DNA from: Flavobacteriaceae bacterium GF1
GTDB lineage: Bacteria > Bacteroidota > Bacteroidia > Flavobacteriales > Flavobacteriaceae
Assembly: GCA_009797885.1 (NCBI GenBank)
Contig: WNKP01000005.1
Location: 62,001 to 126,000, forward strand
Length of the DNA: 64,000 bases
Direction: 5' to 3'
Below the pieces are notes generated by a model. The model was not told where the DNA came from. It made no database searches and saw only the letters and a program-made list of their open reading frames with translations. This document shows, piece by piece, positions 18,272 through 27,152 of the stretch (the first letter of the stretch is position 1; the number at the start of each line of letters is the position of its first letter). Made by a program: the position numbers and the translations under genes.

Positions 18272-19414
18272 ATGGAAGCAAATCAACTAATGGGACTTAT
18301 GGTACTGGCACTGTACCTGCTCATCATTTTTGCTCCATTTTTACTCTTGACCATTCTGATGTTCAAAAAGAACAGGGAATTTCATGATAAGGTACTGATG
18401 GCCTGGCTGGCTGTGTCCATTACAAATTCCTTCATAGAGTTTTTAAAGATAAGCGAGCCCCCAAGTTCCATCCCTTTTTTACTCGATTTGAACAAGGCGC
18501 TCCTGGTTTCAAACCTCTTCTTCTTCCATTGGTATTTTAGCACTTTGCTTCGAGGCAAATATACATGGGATAGCAAGTTGACATGGACACTTTTACCATT
18601 TTTGGTTTGGGTGACCGCATGCCTCGGCAAATGGGCTACCCAGTGGTTATTCTTTGGTAATTACACGTACAATTCACTCGCATTGGAATACGAGCAATTT
18701 GCTGGGTGGTTGGAAGTGCCCGTAGTTTTAGGCCTGATATTGGTCGGCTTATGGATTTGGTCCAAGTTAAAGGAAATGGGGAAATCCGAGACCGGTAGTG
18801 TGCTTTTAAAAGAGGTTTGGAATTTAAAGAAGACTTTTGTAACACTGATTATCATTTATTTTACTGTAGCCGGTTGGGAATATGGTCTCTCCAAAATCTT
18901 AAGCAACCAGGGGCTTCGTTTGATATGGATTACGTTGCTTTTGTCACTTATTGTGGTGCTCTTGGTAGCCCTTGGTTTCTTTTTCTTCAAACAGAAGGGT
19001 ATATTGAAAAAAAGAAAAAACTTCCCGAAGACCAGTGAGTTGATTGACCAATTGTTTCAAAAGGTGACAAAGTCGATGATGGACGACAAACCCTATTTGA
19101 ATCCAGGTTTGACCATTTCAAAACTCGCGGTTTTGTTGGAAGAAACACCACAGAAGGTCTCTGAAACCATCAAGATAAAAACGGAACAAAGCTTTTACTC
19201 ATTTATTAACAAACATAGGGTTGAGGAAGCCAAAAGATTATTGAAGGATACCAGCTATAGTTCTTACTCCATAGTTTCAATTGGTTTGGAATCAGGGTTT
19301 AATTCCAAAGCTACATTCAATAGGGTGTTTAAAAACGAAACCGGCATGACACCATCCCGTTACGGGGAACTTTTCAAAAGCGCCAAGGACATTCCTTCCA
19401 AATTCCCACACTGA
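18272..19414 (+). CDS. Membrane-bound AraC-type transcriptional regulator
   Basis: The 380-residue protein starts with about seven transmembrane segments (residues of about 8-250) and ends in an AraC HTH_18 domain (about 280-365: 'LTISKLAVLLEETPQKVSETI', then 'SIVSIGLESGFNSKATFNRVFKNETGMTPSRY'). This layout, a 7TM-like sensor with a cytoplasmic AraC domain, is common in Bacteroidota, where it is thought to read signals at the membrane. A frame from a TTG at 18248 exists, but the ATG at 18272 starts right before the first helix. It is divergent from the serine hydrolase at 16518, a plausible target (inference). Confidence 0.9.
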   Translation: MEANQLMGLMVLALYLLIIFAPFLLLTILMFKKNREFHDKVLMAWLAVSITNSFIEFLKISEPPSSIPFLLDLNKALLVSNLFFFHWYFSTLLRGKYTWDSKLTWTLLPFLVWVTACLGKWATQWLFFGNYTYNSLALEYEQFAGWLEVPVVLGLILVGLWIWSKLKEMGKSETGSVLLKEVWNLKKTFVTLIIIYFTVAGWEYGLSKILSNQGLRLIWITLLLSLIVVLLVALGFFFFKQKGILKKRKNFPKTSELIDQLFQKVTKSMMDDKPYLNPGLTISKLAVLLEETPQKVSETIKIKTEQSFYSFINKHRVEEAKRLLKDTSYSSYSIVSIGLESGFNSKATFNRVFKNETGMTPSRYGELFKSAKDIPSKFPH

Positions 19415-19518
19415 TTGATGGCATCCCTGGACCAGACCAATCTTAACAGGATTTCTTAGGAGCCCATTGCCGGATTCTCAAGATTTTGGCCTTCCCGGTG
19501 GAGAACTGTCCCATTGGA

Positions 19519-20589
19519 TCACTTCTTTTTGTCCAATACGTCAATGGCCTTGACGATAAGAGGGTCAATATTTGTCTTAATGTCCTCCGGTTGATTCAAT
19601 AGCTTTATATCTGGTTGCACACCCCTACCCTCGTAATTCACTTTTTCGGACGAAAGATATCTTTGATGGGACAGGGTTGCATTCCAACCATTGGGTAGTT
19701 TAAAGCTGTACATGTCCGAGAAAATTCCTTGTGTACGGTCCCCAATAATCGTAACGTATGGCAACTCTTTCATCATTAAGGCGAAAACATCTGCCGCACT
19801 AGCCGTATGGTCACTTGTTAAGATGACCACGGGCTTTGTAAACTGTCTCTTTCCTTTCGGCTTTAAATATTTGGTTTTCAATTTCGTATAGGAATTTGTT
19901 CCTTTCTTGCGTTGGTGCTTATAATATCCTATTCTTTTCTTATCGGCAAACCTTCCGGAAATGATATGTGAGTTCCCGTCCATACCTCCCCCATTGGTCC
20001 TGATGTCAATGATTACTCCTTTTTTATCAGCAAAAGCCCTTACCGCATTATCCATAAAACGGCTTAGTTCACCAAGTCGAAAACCTTGCATTGCCGAGAT
20101 CAAAAGATATCCATAGTCATCGGAAACGGCGTATCGCAAAAGGTGGCCTTTGGCTATTTCGAATTCACCGAATCCGTTGTCGTTAAGGGTACTTTTCGTA
20201 GTCTCAAAAAGCTGATAAACATTGGGTTGCGCATCTCTGGACATAGAAAAATTTGAGGAAAGGACACTGGGGGTTGCATCGTCACTCCTACGGATTATTT
20301 TTCCCTTTTTATGGTAGATTAGATTTACGTGGCCATCCTTAAGTTCCTTGAGCATTGCGTTACAAACTGTGAAAAGGCTGTCGTTCGAAGTATTCTTATT
20401 GATTAAAGGTCTATACTTTTCATGGATAGCTTGCCAGTCCACATTTTTGAGCTCGAAAAAAGCGTATCTCCCATCAAATTTACCCCAAAGCCTTTCAAAG
20501 TTTTTTATAGGGTCTTGAATCCTATAATCCTGCCCGGAAGAATAGTTCATAAGGGTTAATAAAATAACGCAAGCTGATAATCTTTTCAT
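19519..20589 (-). CDS. S41 family peptidase (tail-specific/Tricorn-like), exported
   Basis: With the ATG at 20589 the protein has 356 residues and a clean signal peptide ('LSACVILLTLMNYSSGQ'); the upstream extension is unlikely. An N-terminal helical region like the Tricorn C1 domain ('DGRYAFFELKNVDWQ') is followed by the S41 catalytic domain: 'IDIRTNGGG' and the nucleophile Ser264 in 'TASAAD', then 'IGDRTQG'. There is no PDZ domain, as is often the case in Bacteroidota S41 proteins. It degrades peptides or proteins in the envelope; the target is unknown. It is the last gene of a minus-strand group with a CPBP protease and an unknown exported protein. Confidence 0.9.
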   Translation of the reverse strand: MKRLSACVILLTLMNYSSGQDYRIQDPIKNFERLWGKFDGRYAFFELKNVDWQAIHEKYRPLINKNTSNDSLFTVCNAMLKELKDGHVNLIYHKKGKIIRRSDDATPSVLSSNFSMSRDAQPNVYQLFETTKSTLNDNGFGEFEIAKGHLLRYAVSDDYGYLLISAMQGFRLGELSRFMDNAVRAFADKKGVIIDIRTNGGGMDGNSHIISGRFADKKRIGYYKHQRKKGTNSYTKLKTKYLKPKGKRQFTKPVVILTSDHTASAADVFALMMKELPYVTIIGDRTQGIFSDMYSFKLPNGWNATLSHQRYLSSEKVNYEGRGVQPDIKLLNQPEDIKTNIDPLIVKAIDVLDKKK

Positions 20590-20714
20590 GACATGATTAG
20601 TATTGCATAAATAATTTAACTGAAACGAAGATGTCCTCAAATCTTTGTTGAGCTACAATTGGTTGATTGCCACCACTCGTAAAAACTGTCAAAATCTTAC
20701 ATGGTATAGCTGAC

Positions 20715-21512
20715 TTAGGATTGAGCTATTTGAGCAGGTGTCAAAATAGGATATCTTTTCATCAAAAAAATGCCGTAAATCAAGCATGGTGATACGAGAA
20801 TGACAATGGCTATTGCATTTTCAGCCGATACGGATTGGGTTGTTTCCCCTGTGACCGGAATGCCCATCGAGTCCAATTTTGCGACAAAATCAACAATGGC
20901 ATGAAGAATTATCAAGGGATAAATTCTTTTCGTGATCAACAGTAAAAACCCAAACATCACTCCAATAAATAGCGCAAAACACACTTGGGACAATTCACCA
21001 TAAATCCCTTTATCAAACTTTATGAAGTGGATTATTCCAAAAAGAAGGGCACTTAGAAATACAGAAAGCCTTAACCTTTTTCTTGTAGTGCCAAAAAACC
21101 GAATGAAGTGGGACTGTAAAAACCCCCGAATACTTAATTCCTCGGCAAAACCAATCGATATGGCGTAAATCGCCAACAAAAGGAGGTTAACCAAAAGGTT
21201 ATCGGTCGGTAAGTCATCCATTAGGAATACATTGAGCAACACCAGATAGACCAATGGAAAAATAAGGAGAAATCCCTTCTCCAACTCTTTGTTGGCCAAA
21301 CCTGCAAGGGTTTCAAGATTGTTCTTGCCAATCAAGTAAAATGAAAAAACAATCAAAATAACATTGGCTGCAATCCCCAGTAGCATATGGGCGCTATAAT
21401 TTCCGATGCCTCTTTTTACCAACTGAAGGGCTGCGTATTCCCTGGTCAAAAGGATTGTTACGAGAATTGCCATAAATACTGACAATTGAGTCCAAAAAAC
21501 CGATCTTGACAT
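20715..21512 (-). CDS. CPBP family intramembrane metalloprotease
   Basis: This is a 265-residue integral membrane protein with about eight hydrophobic segments. The CPBP (CAAX protease and bacteriocin-processing) motifs are present: EExxxR as E124-E125-L-S-I-R129, His162 in 'FGIIHFI', and H204/D208 in 'LHAIVDF'. Bacterial members process peptides or membrane proteins, or give self-immunity, and most are uncharacterised. It lies 29 bp after the unknown exported protein (21542-22612) and 125 bp before an S41 peptidase, suggesting a shared proteolytic function. Confidence 0.9.
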   Translation of the reverse strand: MSRSVFWTQLSVFMAILVTILLTREYAALQLVKRGIGNYSAHMLLGIAANVILIVFSFYLIGKNNLETLAGLANKELEKGFLLIFPLVYLVLLNVFLMDDLPTDNLLVNLLLLAIYAISIGFAEELSIRGFLQSHFIRFFGTTRKRLRLSVFLSALLFGIIHFIKFDKGIYGELSQVCFALFIGVMFGFLLLITKRIYPLIILHAIVDFVAKLDSMGIPVTGETTQSVSAENAIAIVILVSPCLIYGIFLMKRYPILTPAQIAQS

Positions 21513-21541
21513 TGACTGACTTTTAAGGGTTCAACTCCAAA

Positions 21542-22612
21542 CTAATCACAATCAATTCGCTGTTTGCTTCCAGGAATGACCCTTCTGTAGAACAACGGCC
21601 CGGAAAACTCACTTCCATTATAGGCCTGACCAATGGTAAACTCTTCCACCATACATTTTCCGCTGTCATGGGCGGTGTAGGCATAAAATCGAATTTCCCT
21701 GACCCTTGAAGTTTTTCCGTAGGCTGTGGCATAGAAAGATTCCCAATCCGTATTGAATTTTACCTTTTGTACCTTTCCATCCCATCCGTTATCCTTAAAT
21801 ATTTTTTGCATGATCTTGACCACCTCGCTGGCTAGCGCCGGGTCTTTTCTTCCTTCGTCAAGACCTGCAAAACTCTTGCCTGTTGACAACATACCGTTGC
21901 CATCTTTGACCAGGGTAAACTCACCTACGGCCAAGGGCCTTATGATATATTCCTCCAGCACATCCGGAACGTATTCAATTCGAATTTTGTGCTCACCAGC
22001 CGGTAACTTTTCAAGTTCTTGTAACCAATAGCGTGAAACCGGTTCATCTTCAGGTTTGGGGGCCAACCAGACCTGGCGTGTGGTGTGGTGCAACGATTCT
22101 TCCGTAAAACTTACGTTTTGGATCGACCAACTTGACAATTCATCGTTGATATACAGACGGTAAGTGGCACCGGCCGACCTATACATGGCATCGCCACGGC
22201 TGACCCACACCTTCTTTTTGTTCGTGAGCAGTTGTAGCCCTTCCCTTCGGTCTTCATCCCTGGTCACACTACCATAGAGGGTATCATTCGGTATGGAGCA
22301 TATCAAGTACATGCGCCCGTAAATGTGGTCCGAAGCGTTGAGCCTTCCCTTTATTTTTGAGGGGTCTTCATTCTTAAAGGGAATCTTTTCATTGGAAAAG
22401 ACAATCTTTCCAATGTTTGCGCGGTGCATTTCGCTTGTGATTTCCTGTTGCGGTAGATTTTCCTTGTTCCAGTTTAAGGCAATATAGTTGACCCCATCTT
22501 TTTGAAATTGATGGGTTCTTTTGCCCCTATGAAAACGTTGGCCATAAAAATTGCTTGAAACAAGTAAAATTGCGATTAGAAACAGTCTTTGCATCATTTG
22601 GGTTATCTTCAT
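21542..22612 (-). CDS. Exported protein of unknown function
   Basis: The protein has 356 residues with a Sec signal peptide ('LFLIAILLVSSNFYGQ'). I recognise no family. The mature part is basic and beta-rich; residues of about 85-220 look like a carbohydrate-binding- or Ig-type domain ('YGRMYLICSIPNDTLYG', 'WLQELEKLPAGEHKIRIEYV'), and the C-terminal third has 'IMQKIFKDNGWDGKVQKVKF' as an alpha-beta segment ending in 'VIPGSKQRIDC'. It is 29 bp upstream of the CPBP protease gene and 40 bp downstream of a tiny exported protein, so it is part of one minus-strand unit. Confidence 0.8.
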   Translation of the reverse strand: MKITQMMQRLFLIAILLVSSNFYGQRFHRGKRTHQFQKDGVNYIALNWNKENLPQQEITSEMHRANIGKIVFSNEKIPFKNEDPSKIKGRLNASDHIYGRMYLICSIPNDTLYGSVTRDEDRREGLQLLTNKKKVWVSRGDAMYRSAGATYRLYINDELSSWSIQNVSFTEESLHHTTRQVWLAPKPEDEPVSRYWLQELEKLPAGEHKIRIEYVPDVLEEYIIRPLAVGEFTLVKDGNGMLSTGKSFAGLDEGRKDPALASEVVKIMQKIFKDNGWDGKVQKVKFNTDWESFYATAYGKTSRVREIRFYAYTAHDSGKCMVEEFTIGQAYNGSEFSGPLFYRRVIPGSKQRIDCD

Positions 22613-22652
22613 TTTTTAGTTTGATTTAATCTAGTGTAAAGTCGTATTGCTT

Positions 22653-22832
22653 TTAGTAGCTCTTGTATTCCCTATCCAAAGCATTTGAGGCAGTTATGTC
22701 TTTTTGAAAATCTTTAGTATCCACTATCAGGAAAGCAAATGCAATCAGCGTATTGAGGTTATCGGTATTTTCATCCTTGCCCAATGAAAACAGGGTTGAA
22801 AGGGCTAACGACAATAAGAGTATTCTTTCCAT
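22653..22832 (-). CDS. Small exported protein, 59 residues
   Basis: ATG at 22832 to TAA at 22653 encodes 59 residues. The N-terminus 'MERILLLSLALSTLFSLG' is a signal peptide or membrane anchor; a second hydrophobic patch 'LIAFAFLIVD' follows at about residues 29-38, then a charged tail. A perfect -7 element (TAGCTTTG) lies 28 bp upstream, which supports it as the first gene of the unit that continues with the unknown exported protein, the CPBP protease and the S41 peptidase. No family is known to me. A small substrate or lipid-linked peptide for the protease is conceivable but speculative. Confidence 0.55.
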   Translation of the reverse strand: MERILLLSLALSTLFSLGKDENTDNLNTLIAFAFLIVDTKDFQKDITASNALDREYKSY

Positions 22833-22860
22833 TGATTTATATGAAATGTAAAGTTGACGA

Positions 22861-22868
22861 CAAAGCTA
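22861..22868 (-). promoter_or_regulatory. Bacteroidota -7 element before the 59-residue gene
   Basis: The minus strand reads TAGCTTTG, an exact TAnnTTTG match. The expected transcription start is about 22854, a leader of about 22 nt before the ATG at 22832. The closest TTG is 25 bp upstream, somewhat too far for a standard -33 element. Confidence 0.5.
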
Positions 22869-22980
22869 GATTGGGGCATTCGTATGCTTTCGTCAAAAAA
22901 TGAATATTTGAATTTCATCCACTGCAATGGCCAAATCAACTTTGATCATTCGACTGGGAAATGCGTAAAAAAAAATGGAC

Positions 22981-23901
22981 TTAGCTATCCGTCCGAAAAT
23001 CGGAGGGACAATGACCGTATCTTTTTTTAAACACCTTGCCAAACACCGAAATGTCACCATATCCCAAAAAGTCGGCTATTTCACCTATGGAAAACTGTCC
23101 TTTCTCCAGATAGCTTTTGGCCCTGGACATTTTTAAGCTATTGATATACTGATGTGGTGTTTGACCAAACACATTTTTAAAAGAAGAATACAGGTGGAAT
23201 CTGGAAAGTGCCGAAACCTGGCTAAGTTCAGTAAAAGAAATGTCCTTTTCGAGATTATCATTGATATACTCATTGACAATCAATAACCGTTTTAAGGTTT
23301 CCATTTTTGTGGAGGATTTCTTAGCTTCAATGCGGGAAGCCAGATCGTATCCTTTCTTTTGATCTGCGTATAGGGCCTTCAGGACCTCTATACAGTGCTC
23401 ATCCGCACATTTTAGTGCGTGTTTTTTGTGGTTGCTGAGTGCGTAAATCGCTTCCAGCAATCTCCCGGACCTGTAGTTTTCCGCTCTGAAAGCCTGTTCA
23501 ATAAAATAAGGTTTTTCACGGTCGCGCTTTTGGGGGTCGTCGAGCAACTTTGTGGAGGAAGCTTTGGTATAATGACTGAACTGTTCTTGAAAAGTATCCG
23601 AAACCACCATGCTCAGGACATCAATATAATCCAATTTATGGTTTATAAACTCCCAATCCACCCCGGGATTTAGAACAATGAACTTTTCAGCCCCCATTTT
23701 AAAGCTTTTGTTGCCCACGACAAATTCACCTGACCCCTGTTTAAAATGAACAATGGTTAAGTTGCTGTTATTGAACCGGTAGTACGGAAGTTTCGTGCAA
23801 AAACGCATCATATAGCATTGATCTTTTTCAAAGACCGGAGGAGTTGCACTTCTACGTCCAGAAAAATGGTCATAGTAATGGTCTAGATATTCTGCTATCA
23901 C
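22981..23901 (-). CDS. AraC family transcriptional regulator (paralog of 7801-8727)
   Basis: The protein has 306 residues from a GTG start; an in-frame stop lies 16 codons upstream and there is no ATG in between. The N-terminal sensor region ('MRFCTKLPYYRFNNSNLTIVHF') and the C-terminal AraC HTH pair ('SALSRFHLYSSFKNVFGQ', 'SIGEIADFLGYGDISVFGKVFKKRYG') match the regulator at 7801-8727 over the full length. It is divergent from an S41 peptidase lipoprotein (24345) and lies behind the minus-strand protease unit, so both are candidate targets (inference). Confidence 0.9.
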   Translation of the reverse strand: MIAEYLDHYYDHFSGRRSATPPVFEKDQCYMMRFCTKLPYYRFNNSNLTIVHFKQGSGEFVVGNKSFKMGAEKFIVLNPGVDWEFINHKLDYIDVLSMVVSDTFQEQFSHYTKASSTKLLDDPQKRDREKPYFIEQAFRAENYRSGRLLEAIYALSNHKKHALKCADEHCIEVLKALYADQKKGYDLASRIEAKKSSTKMETLKRLLIVNEYINDNLEKDISFTELSQVSALSRFHLYSSFKNVFGQTPHQYINSLKMSRAKSYLEKGQFSIGEIADFLGYGDISVFGKVFKKRYGHCPSDFRTDS

Positions 23902-24344
23902 AGCTTTTGTGTTATTGAAATTTTCGGCTTGTGTTATAGTGATTCAATCCCAAACCAACCCTTCAAAAACACTCTGGGCCCAATGGTCCGTATTGTCATC
24001 GTTTGGATATTGAAGCTAATGGTGCAAATATGAAGGAGGATGATTCGACACAAGTCCCACTTTTTTATTAGTGGGACTCCATTCCATAAAAAACTGTAAA
24101 AAGACTTCCATACCGATCCAATCGGTGATGGGAATCCATTCATTACCAACCAAGCAGGCCGACCGAATTTTGTATTTAATGAATGGACTGCTACAGTGTT
24201 CTTGCCATACCTTTTAACCTACGCTATATTCAGAAAATAAGGTGTCGACGGGACGTAGTACAAACATTGATTTACAGTAAAAAAGTAGTAATTTTAGTAC
24301 TGTACCTGTATACATTGGTCACTGATAATTTAAGTCAAAATGCC
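23902..24344. other. Divergent promoter region with 9-bp hairpin
   Basis: This is 443 bp between the AraC gene and the S41 lipoprotein. It contains a perfect 9-bp inverted repeat AGTCCCACT / AGTGGGACT at 24053-24061 and 24070-24078 with an 8-nt T-rich spacer. It may be an operator or the end of an untranslated leader. Short open frames here have no support. Confidence 0.5.
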
Positions 24345-25310
24345 ATGAACTTTATTAAGCCCCTTTTCCTTATCATCCTTATGGTATTTGTTTCCTGCAG
24401 TTCCAATGAGGATGACGATTCCCAAGCCAATATTGGAGTTGTCAATTTTCTCAATGAGGTGGTGAATATTATGGAAGTGAATTCTATCAATAGAAACACA
24501 ATTGATTGGAGCAACTTCAGAAATCAAGTTTTGGAAAAAGGCTCGACAGTTCAGCGTATTGATCAAACAGATGATGCCTTACGCCTCGCTTTGGTGCTGC
24601 TAGGCGATAACCATAGCTCCATAAGAAAACAAAATGGTACGTTCGTTACTGGGTCGAATGCAAATTGTCCACCGTCATCGCTCGAAACGGTTGCTATACC
24701 CGACAATATTGGTTATATACAAGTACGTTCTTTTGGGGGAGCCGATCCGGAAGCCGTGGTCGCCTTTGCAGAAAACATTCAAGAAGACATTAAAACACAG
24801 GACAATCAAGGTATAACGGGTTGGATCGTTGATTTAAGAAATAACACAGGGGGCAACATGTGGCCGATGCTCGCAGGAATTGGCCCTATTCTCGGTGAAG
24901 GGACCGTTGGTTATTTCATCGGACCGGACAATTCTCGTCAGGTGTGGTCCTTTTCAGGTGGTGCGGCTATTCTTAGCTCCCGTCCATTAGCTAGGGTTTT
25001 AGATAATTATGAACTGCTCAATCCAAACCCAAAAGTAGCCGTGCTGTTAAACAAAGCTGTGGCGAGTTCTGGAGAAGCCATAGCAATTTCCTTTATTGGC
25101 CGGGAAAATACCATGAGTTTTGGAAGTGAAACCTGTGGATTATCCACTGCAAATTTAGCATTTACCCTTAGCAATGGGTGGATTTTGGCGCTTACCACCT
25201 CTTACATGGCAGATCGCAACCAAAACGTATTTGGCGTACCAATTACTCCCGACACGCCAGCAACAAATAGGACAATTGTCCAAGATGCAATCAGTTATCT
25301 GAACAATTAA
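24345..25310 (+). CDS. S41 family peptidase lipoprotein
   Basis: With the ATG at 24345 the protein has 321 residues and a lipoprotein leader with 'VFVSC' followed by 'SSNEDDD', an acidic tail resembling the flavobacterial surface-export signal. The S41 domain has 'IGYIQVRSFGG' and 'WIVDLRNNTGG', and the nucleophile Ser242 in 'AVASSGEA', then 'GSETCG'. No PDZ domain is visible. A longer frame from 24183 is unlikely because it would place the leader inside. It is probably a surface or periplasmic peptidase of unknown substrate, and may be controlled by the divergent AraC regulator. Confidence 0.88.
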   Translation: MNFIKPLFLIILMVFVSCSSNEDDDSQANIGVVNFLNEVVNIMEVNSINRNTIDWSNFRNQVLEKGSTVQRIDQTDDALRLALVLLGDNHSSIRKQNGTFVTGSNANCPPSSLETVAIPDNIGYIQVRSFGGADPEAVVAFAENIQEDIKTQDNQGITGWIVDLRNNTGGNMWPMLAGIGPILGEGTVGYFIGPDNSRQVWSFSGGAAILSSRPLARVLDNYELLNPNPKVAVLLNKAVASSGEAIAISFIGRENTMSFGSETCGLSTANLAFTLSNGWILALTTSYMADRNQNVFGVPITPDTPATNRTIVQDAISYLNN

Positions 25311-25353
25311 AACCAGCTTCAGTGGCTATAAATGGCGCCGTTCTCGCCTACCC

Positions 25354-25462
25354 CTTGGCTAAGCTCACAACGGGCCTCTGAAAATCCTAACGGATTTTCA
25401 GCCAAGTTTCCCCTTCGGTCCCACCGAAACTCCTGTCTTCTAAAAAAGGCCAAAAAACAGGG
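25354..25462. repeat. Structured intergenic element with nested hairpins
   Basis: Several inverted repeats lie in a row: CTTGGCT (25354-25360) pairs with AGCCAAG (25400-25406); inside it CTGAAAATCC (25378-25387) pairs with 25392-25401 over a 4-nt loop; then TTCGGT/ACCGAA at 25414-25428 with a 3-nt loop; then CCTGT/ACAGG at 25432-25462. The sequence is GC-richer than its surroundings and non-coding. It resembles a dispersed palindromic element or a small structured RNA. It is located right after the S41 gene. Confidence 0.55.
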
Positions 25463-25515
25463 TGTTTTCTGAATTTCAAAAGGACATACTTTTGTGGCGG
25501 CCCAGTGCAATCCAT

Positions 25516-25549
25516 CAAAAAACCGCCTCCAAGATTTTCCTGGGGCGGT
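25516..25549 (-). terminator. Rho-independent terminator for the minus-strand pair ending at 25575
   Basis: On the minus strand ACCGCC at 25549-25544 pairs with GGCGGT at 25527-25522, extended by three more pairs after a one-base bulge, and is followed by a run of six T (25522-25517). It lies 25 bp after the stop codon of the NTF2-like lipoprotein gene. Confidence 0.85.
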
Positions 25550-25574
25550 CTAAACCTGCAATAATTAGGTCATC

Positions 25575-26207
25575 CTAATTGCCATCGCTGTAGGGCAATG
25601 ACGACTGGTGGGCCACTATCCTCAACTTCCCGGATTTGTCCTTGACATAAGCGAAAGTGTATTCCACTTTGGTCACATTGCCGTCCGTTGCCGTAAAAAA
25701 GTAATTCCCCATTGCCACAGCCATTCTACAACTGTTGTTGATGATACCCGTATTGTCAAAAGTGACCTTGGTGTAAGGTCTTATCGCGAATCCCTTGTCC
25801 TCAGGATAGGCATCGTTGCCAGCAACAAAATAGGAAAGTGCCGCATCAAAACTCGACCTGAACTGGTCTTCTGACGCCAGTGTGGGCTTGAACAGTACAC
25901 TACTCAAATCATATCCGTACATATTTTGGATGAAGTCAGCGGCTTCTTTTGAATAATCCCCATTATCGGTAAAAACCTTACCAATTCTGACGATGCCTGC
26001 GCCCCATTGTTTTTGGGCCTCCACTACCTCACGTTCGGTAATACATTCGTCCGAATACAATAGTGAGGCCTCATTGTTGGGATTTGATGTCCCGGTATTT
26101 GTCGCGTCATTGGTTGACGGGGTATTCTGGTTTGGGTTGCACGATAACAGTGCAAAAGCACCCATTACCATTATAAAAGTTGAAATTGTCTTTATTCTAG
26201 TTTTCAT
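25575..26207 (-). CDS. Lipoprotein with NTF2/SnoaL-like domain
   Basis: This is a 210-residue lipoprotein (leader ending 'ALLSC', Cys23) with a low-complexity Asn/Thr linker (about 24-50). The C-terminal part has 'AALSYFVAGND', 'YTKVTFDN', 'AVAMGNYFFTATDG', 'VEYTFAYVKDKSGKLRIVAHQSSLPY', the order of strands found in NTF2-like proteins related to the CaMKII association domain. Homologs are sometimes mislabelled as phosphoribosyl-AMP cyclohydrolase. The ligand is unknown. It is 17 bp downstream of a DUF2490 outer-membrane protein gene on the same strand, and both end at a clear terminator. Confidence 0.78.
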   Translation of the reverse strand: MKTRIKTISTFIMVMGAFALLSCNPNQNTPSTNDATNTGTSNPNNEASLLYSDECITEREVVEAQKQWGAGIVRIGKVFTDNGDYSKEAADFIQNMYGYDLSSVLFKPTLASEDQFRSSFDAALSYFVAGNDAYPEDKGFAIRPYTKVTFDNTGIINNSCRMAVAMGNYFFTATDGNVTKVEYTFAYVKDKSGKLRIVAHQSSLPYSDGN

Positions 26208-26224
26208 GATTACTTATTTTTTGT

Positions 26225-26920
26225 CTAAAAAGTGTGATGCATACTAAATTGTAACTGTCCTTTTTCCCAATTGACCGTGGTCTGTTTCATCCACCCCAAC
26301 TGGAACCGTATCTTGTCACTGACCGCATATCCCAACCCGAGATAGGTCCGGTTCCGGTCAAAAAACTGTACGGTGCGGTCATTGCCGATTTCCCGTTCGC
26401 CATTGATAAACAGTTCGTTGTAAAAAGCAAAATAAGGTGTACCCTTGTCCAGGGTGGTGCCTTCAAAAGGCACATTCGCAAAGATGTTATAGCGAAAACG
26501 TGTCCGAAAGTCCTGGCCCTCCACCCACCGCTGCTCATATCGAAACCGGTGCGTTAACAAAACGCGTTTCAAAATGGTATTGGAAAACAGTGCCTCTTGA
26601 TACATACGGTTTTCCAATACGGGGTTATCAATTTCGGTACCGAACTGTCCCGTGGAGATATTGGCATACCCCAAGGTGAACATAACGTTACCATCATTGG
26701 GCCGAAAAGTCAGTCCAGATCGCAGCAACAATTGCTCCCGATCTCCCAGACCGCGCCAGTCCCTGTATTGGAAATCCCCCTGTATGCCCCAGTTGGATTC
26801 CTTGAAGGGTGAGTTGTAAAAATACATGTACCAAGCACCCAACTGGTCTTCATCAGGGCCTTGGGCAAAACTTACCAGTGTGAAGAACATACCGGTAAAA
26901 AGTGAACTTACTTTTTTCAT
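26225..26920 (-). CDS. DUF2490 outer membrane beta-barrel protein
   Basis: The protein has 231 residues with a signal peptide ending 'SFAQ'. The mature protein is a run of amphipathic strands with aromatic ends ('GAWYMYFYN', 'NWGIQGDFQYRDW', 'LTHRFRYEQRW', 'RIRFQLGWMKQT'-like turns) and finishes in Phe, as expected of an outer-membrane barrel. The pattern matches DUF2490, common in Bacteroidota and of unknown function. It is the first gene of a pair with the NTF2-like lipoprotein. Confidence 0.85.
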   Translation of the reverse strand: MKKVSSLFTGMFFTLVSFAQGPDEDQLGAWYMYFYNSPFKESNWGIQGDFQYRDWRGLGDREQLLLRSGLTFRPNDGNVMFTLGYANISTGQFGTEIDNPVLENRMYQEALFSNTILKRVLLTHRFRYEQRWVEGQDFRTRFRYNIFANVPFEGTTLDKGTPYFAFYNELFINGEREIGNDRTVQFFDRNRTYLGLGYAVSDKIRFQLGWMKQTTVNWEKGQLQFSMHHTF

Positions 26921-27152
26921 AGTTGTTTTCGATTATTCGTACCTCCGTGAATCCGTTGGGAATTGCGGCGTAATCAGGTCTCTTTTGGAACAGACTTCTT
27001 CACAGCCAAATTCCTTGGATATGGCCTTCTTAGGGTAAGGTTTACCCAGGCCTCCTAAACAGCGATTCCAATCTAACCGAAACGTTAGGTGAAACCCCAT
27101 TTAGTGTTGCGATTGATGGCATTATTGGCCGATTACAATCGCTGATTTGATT

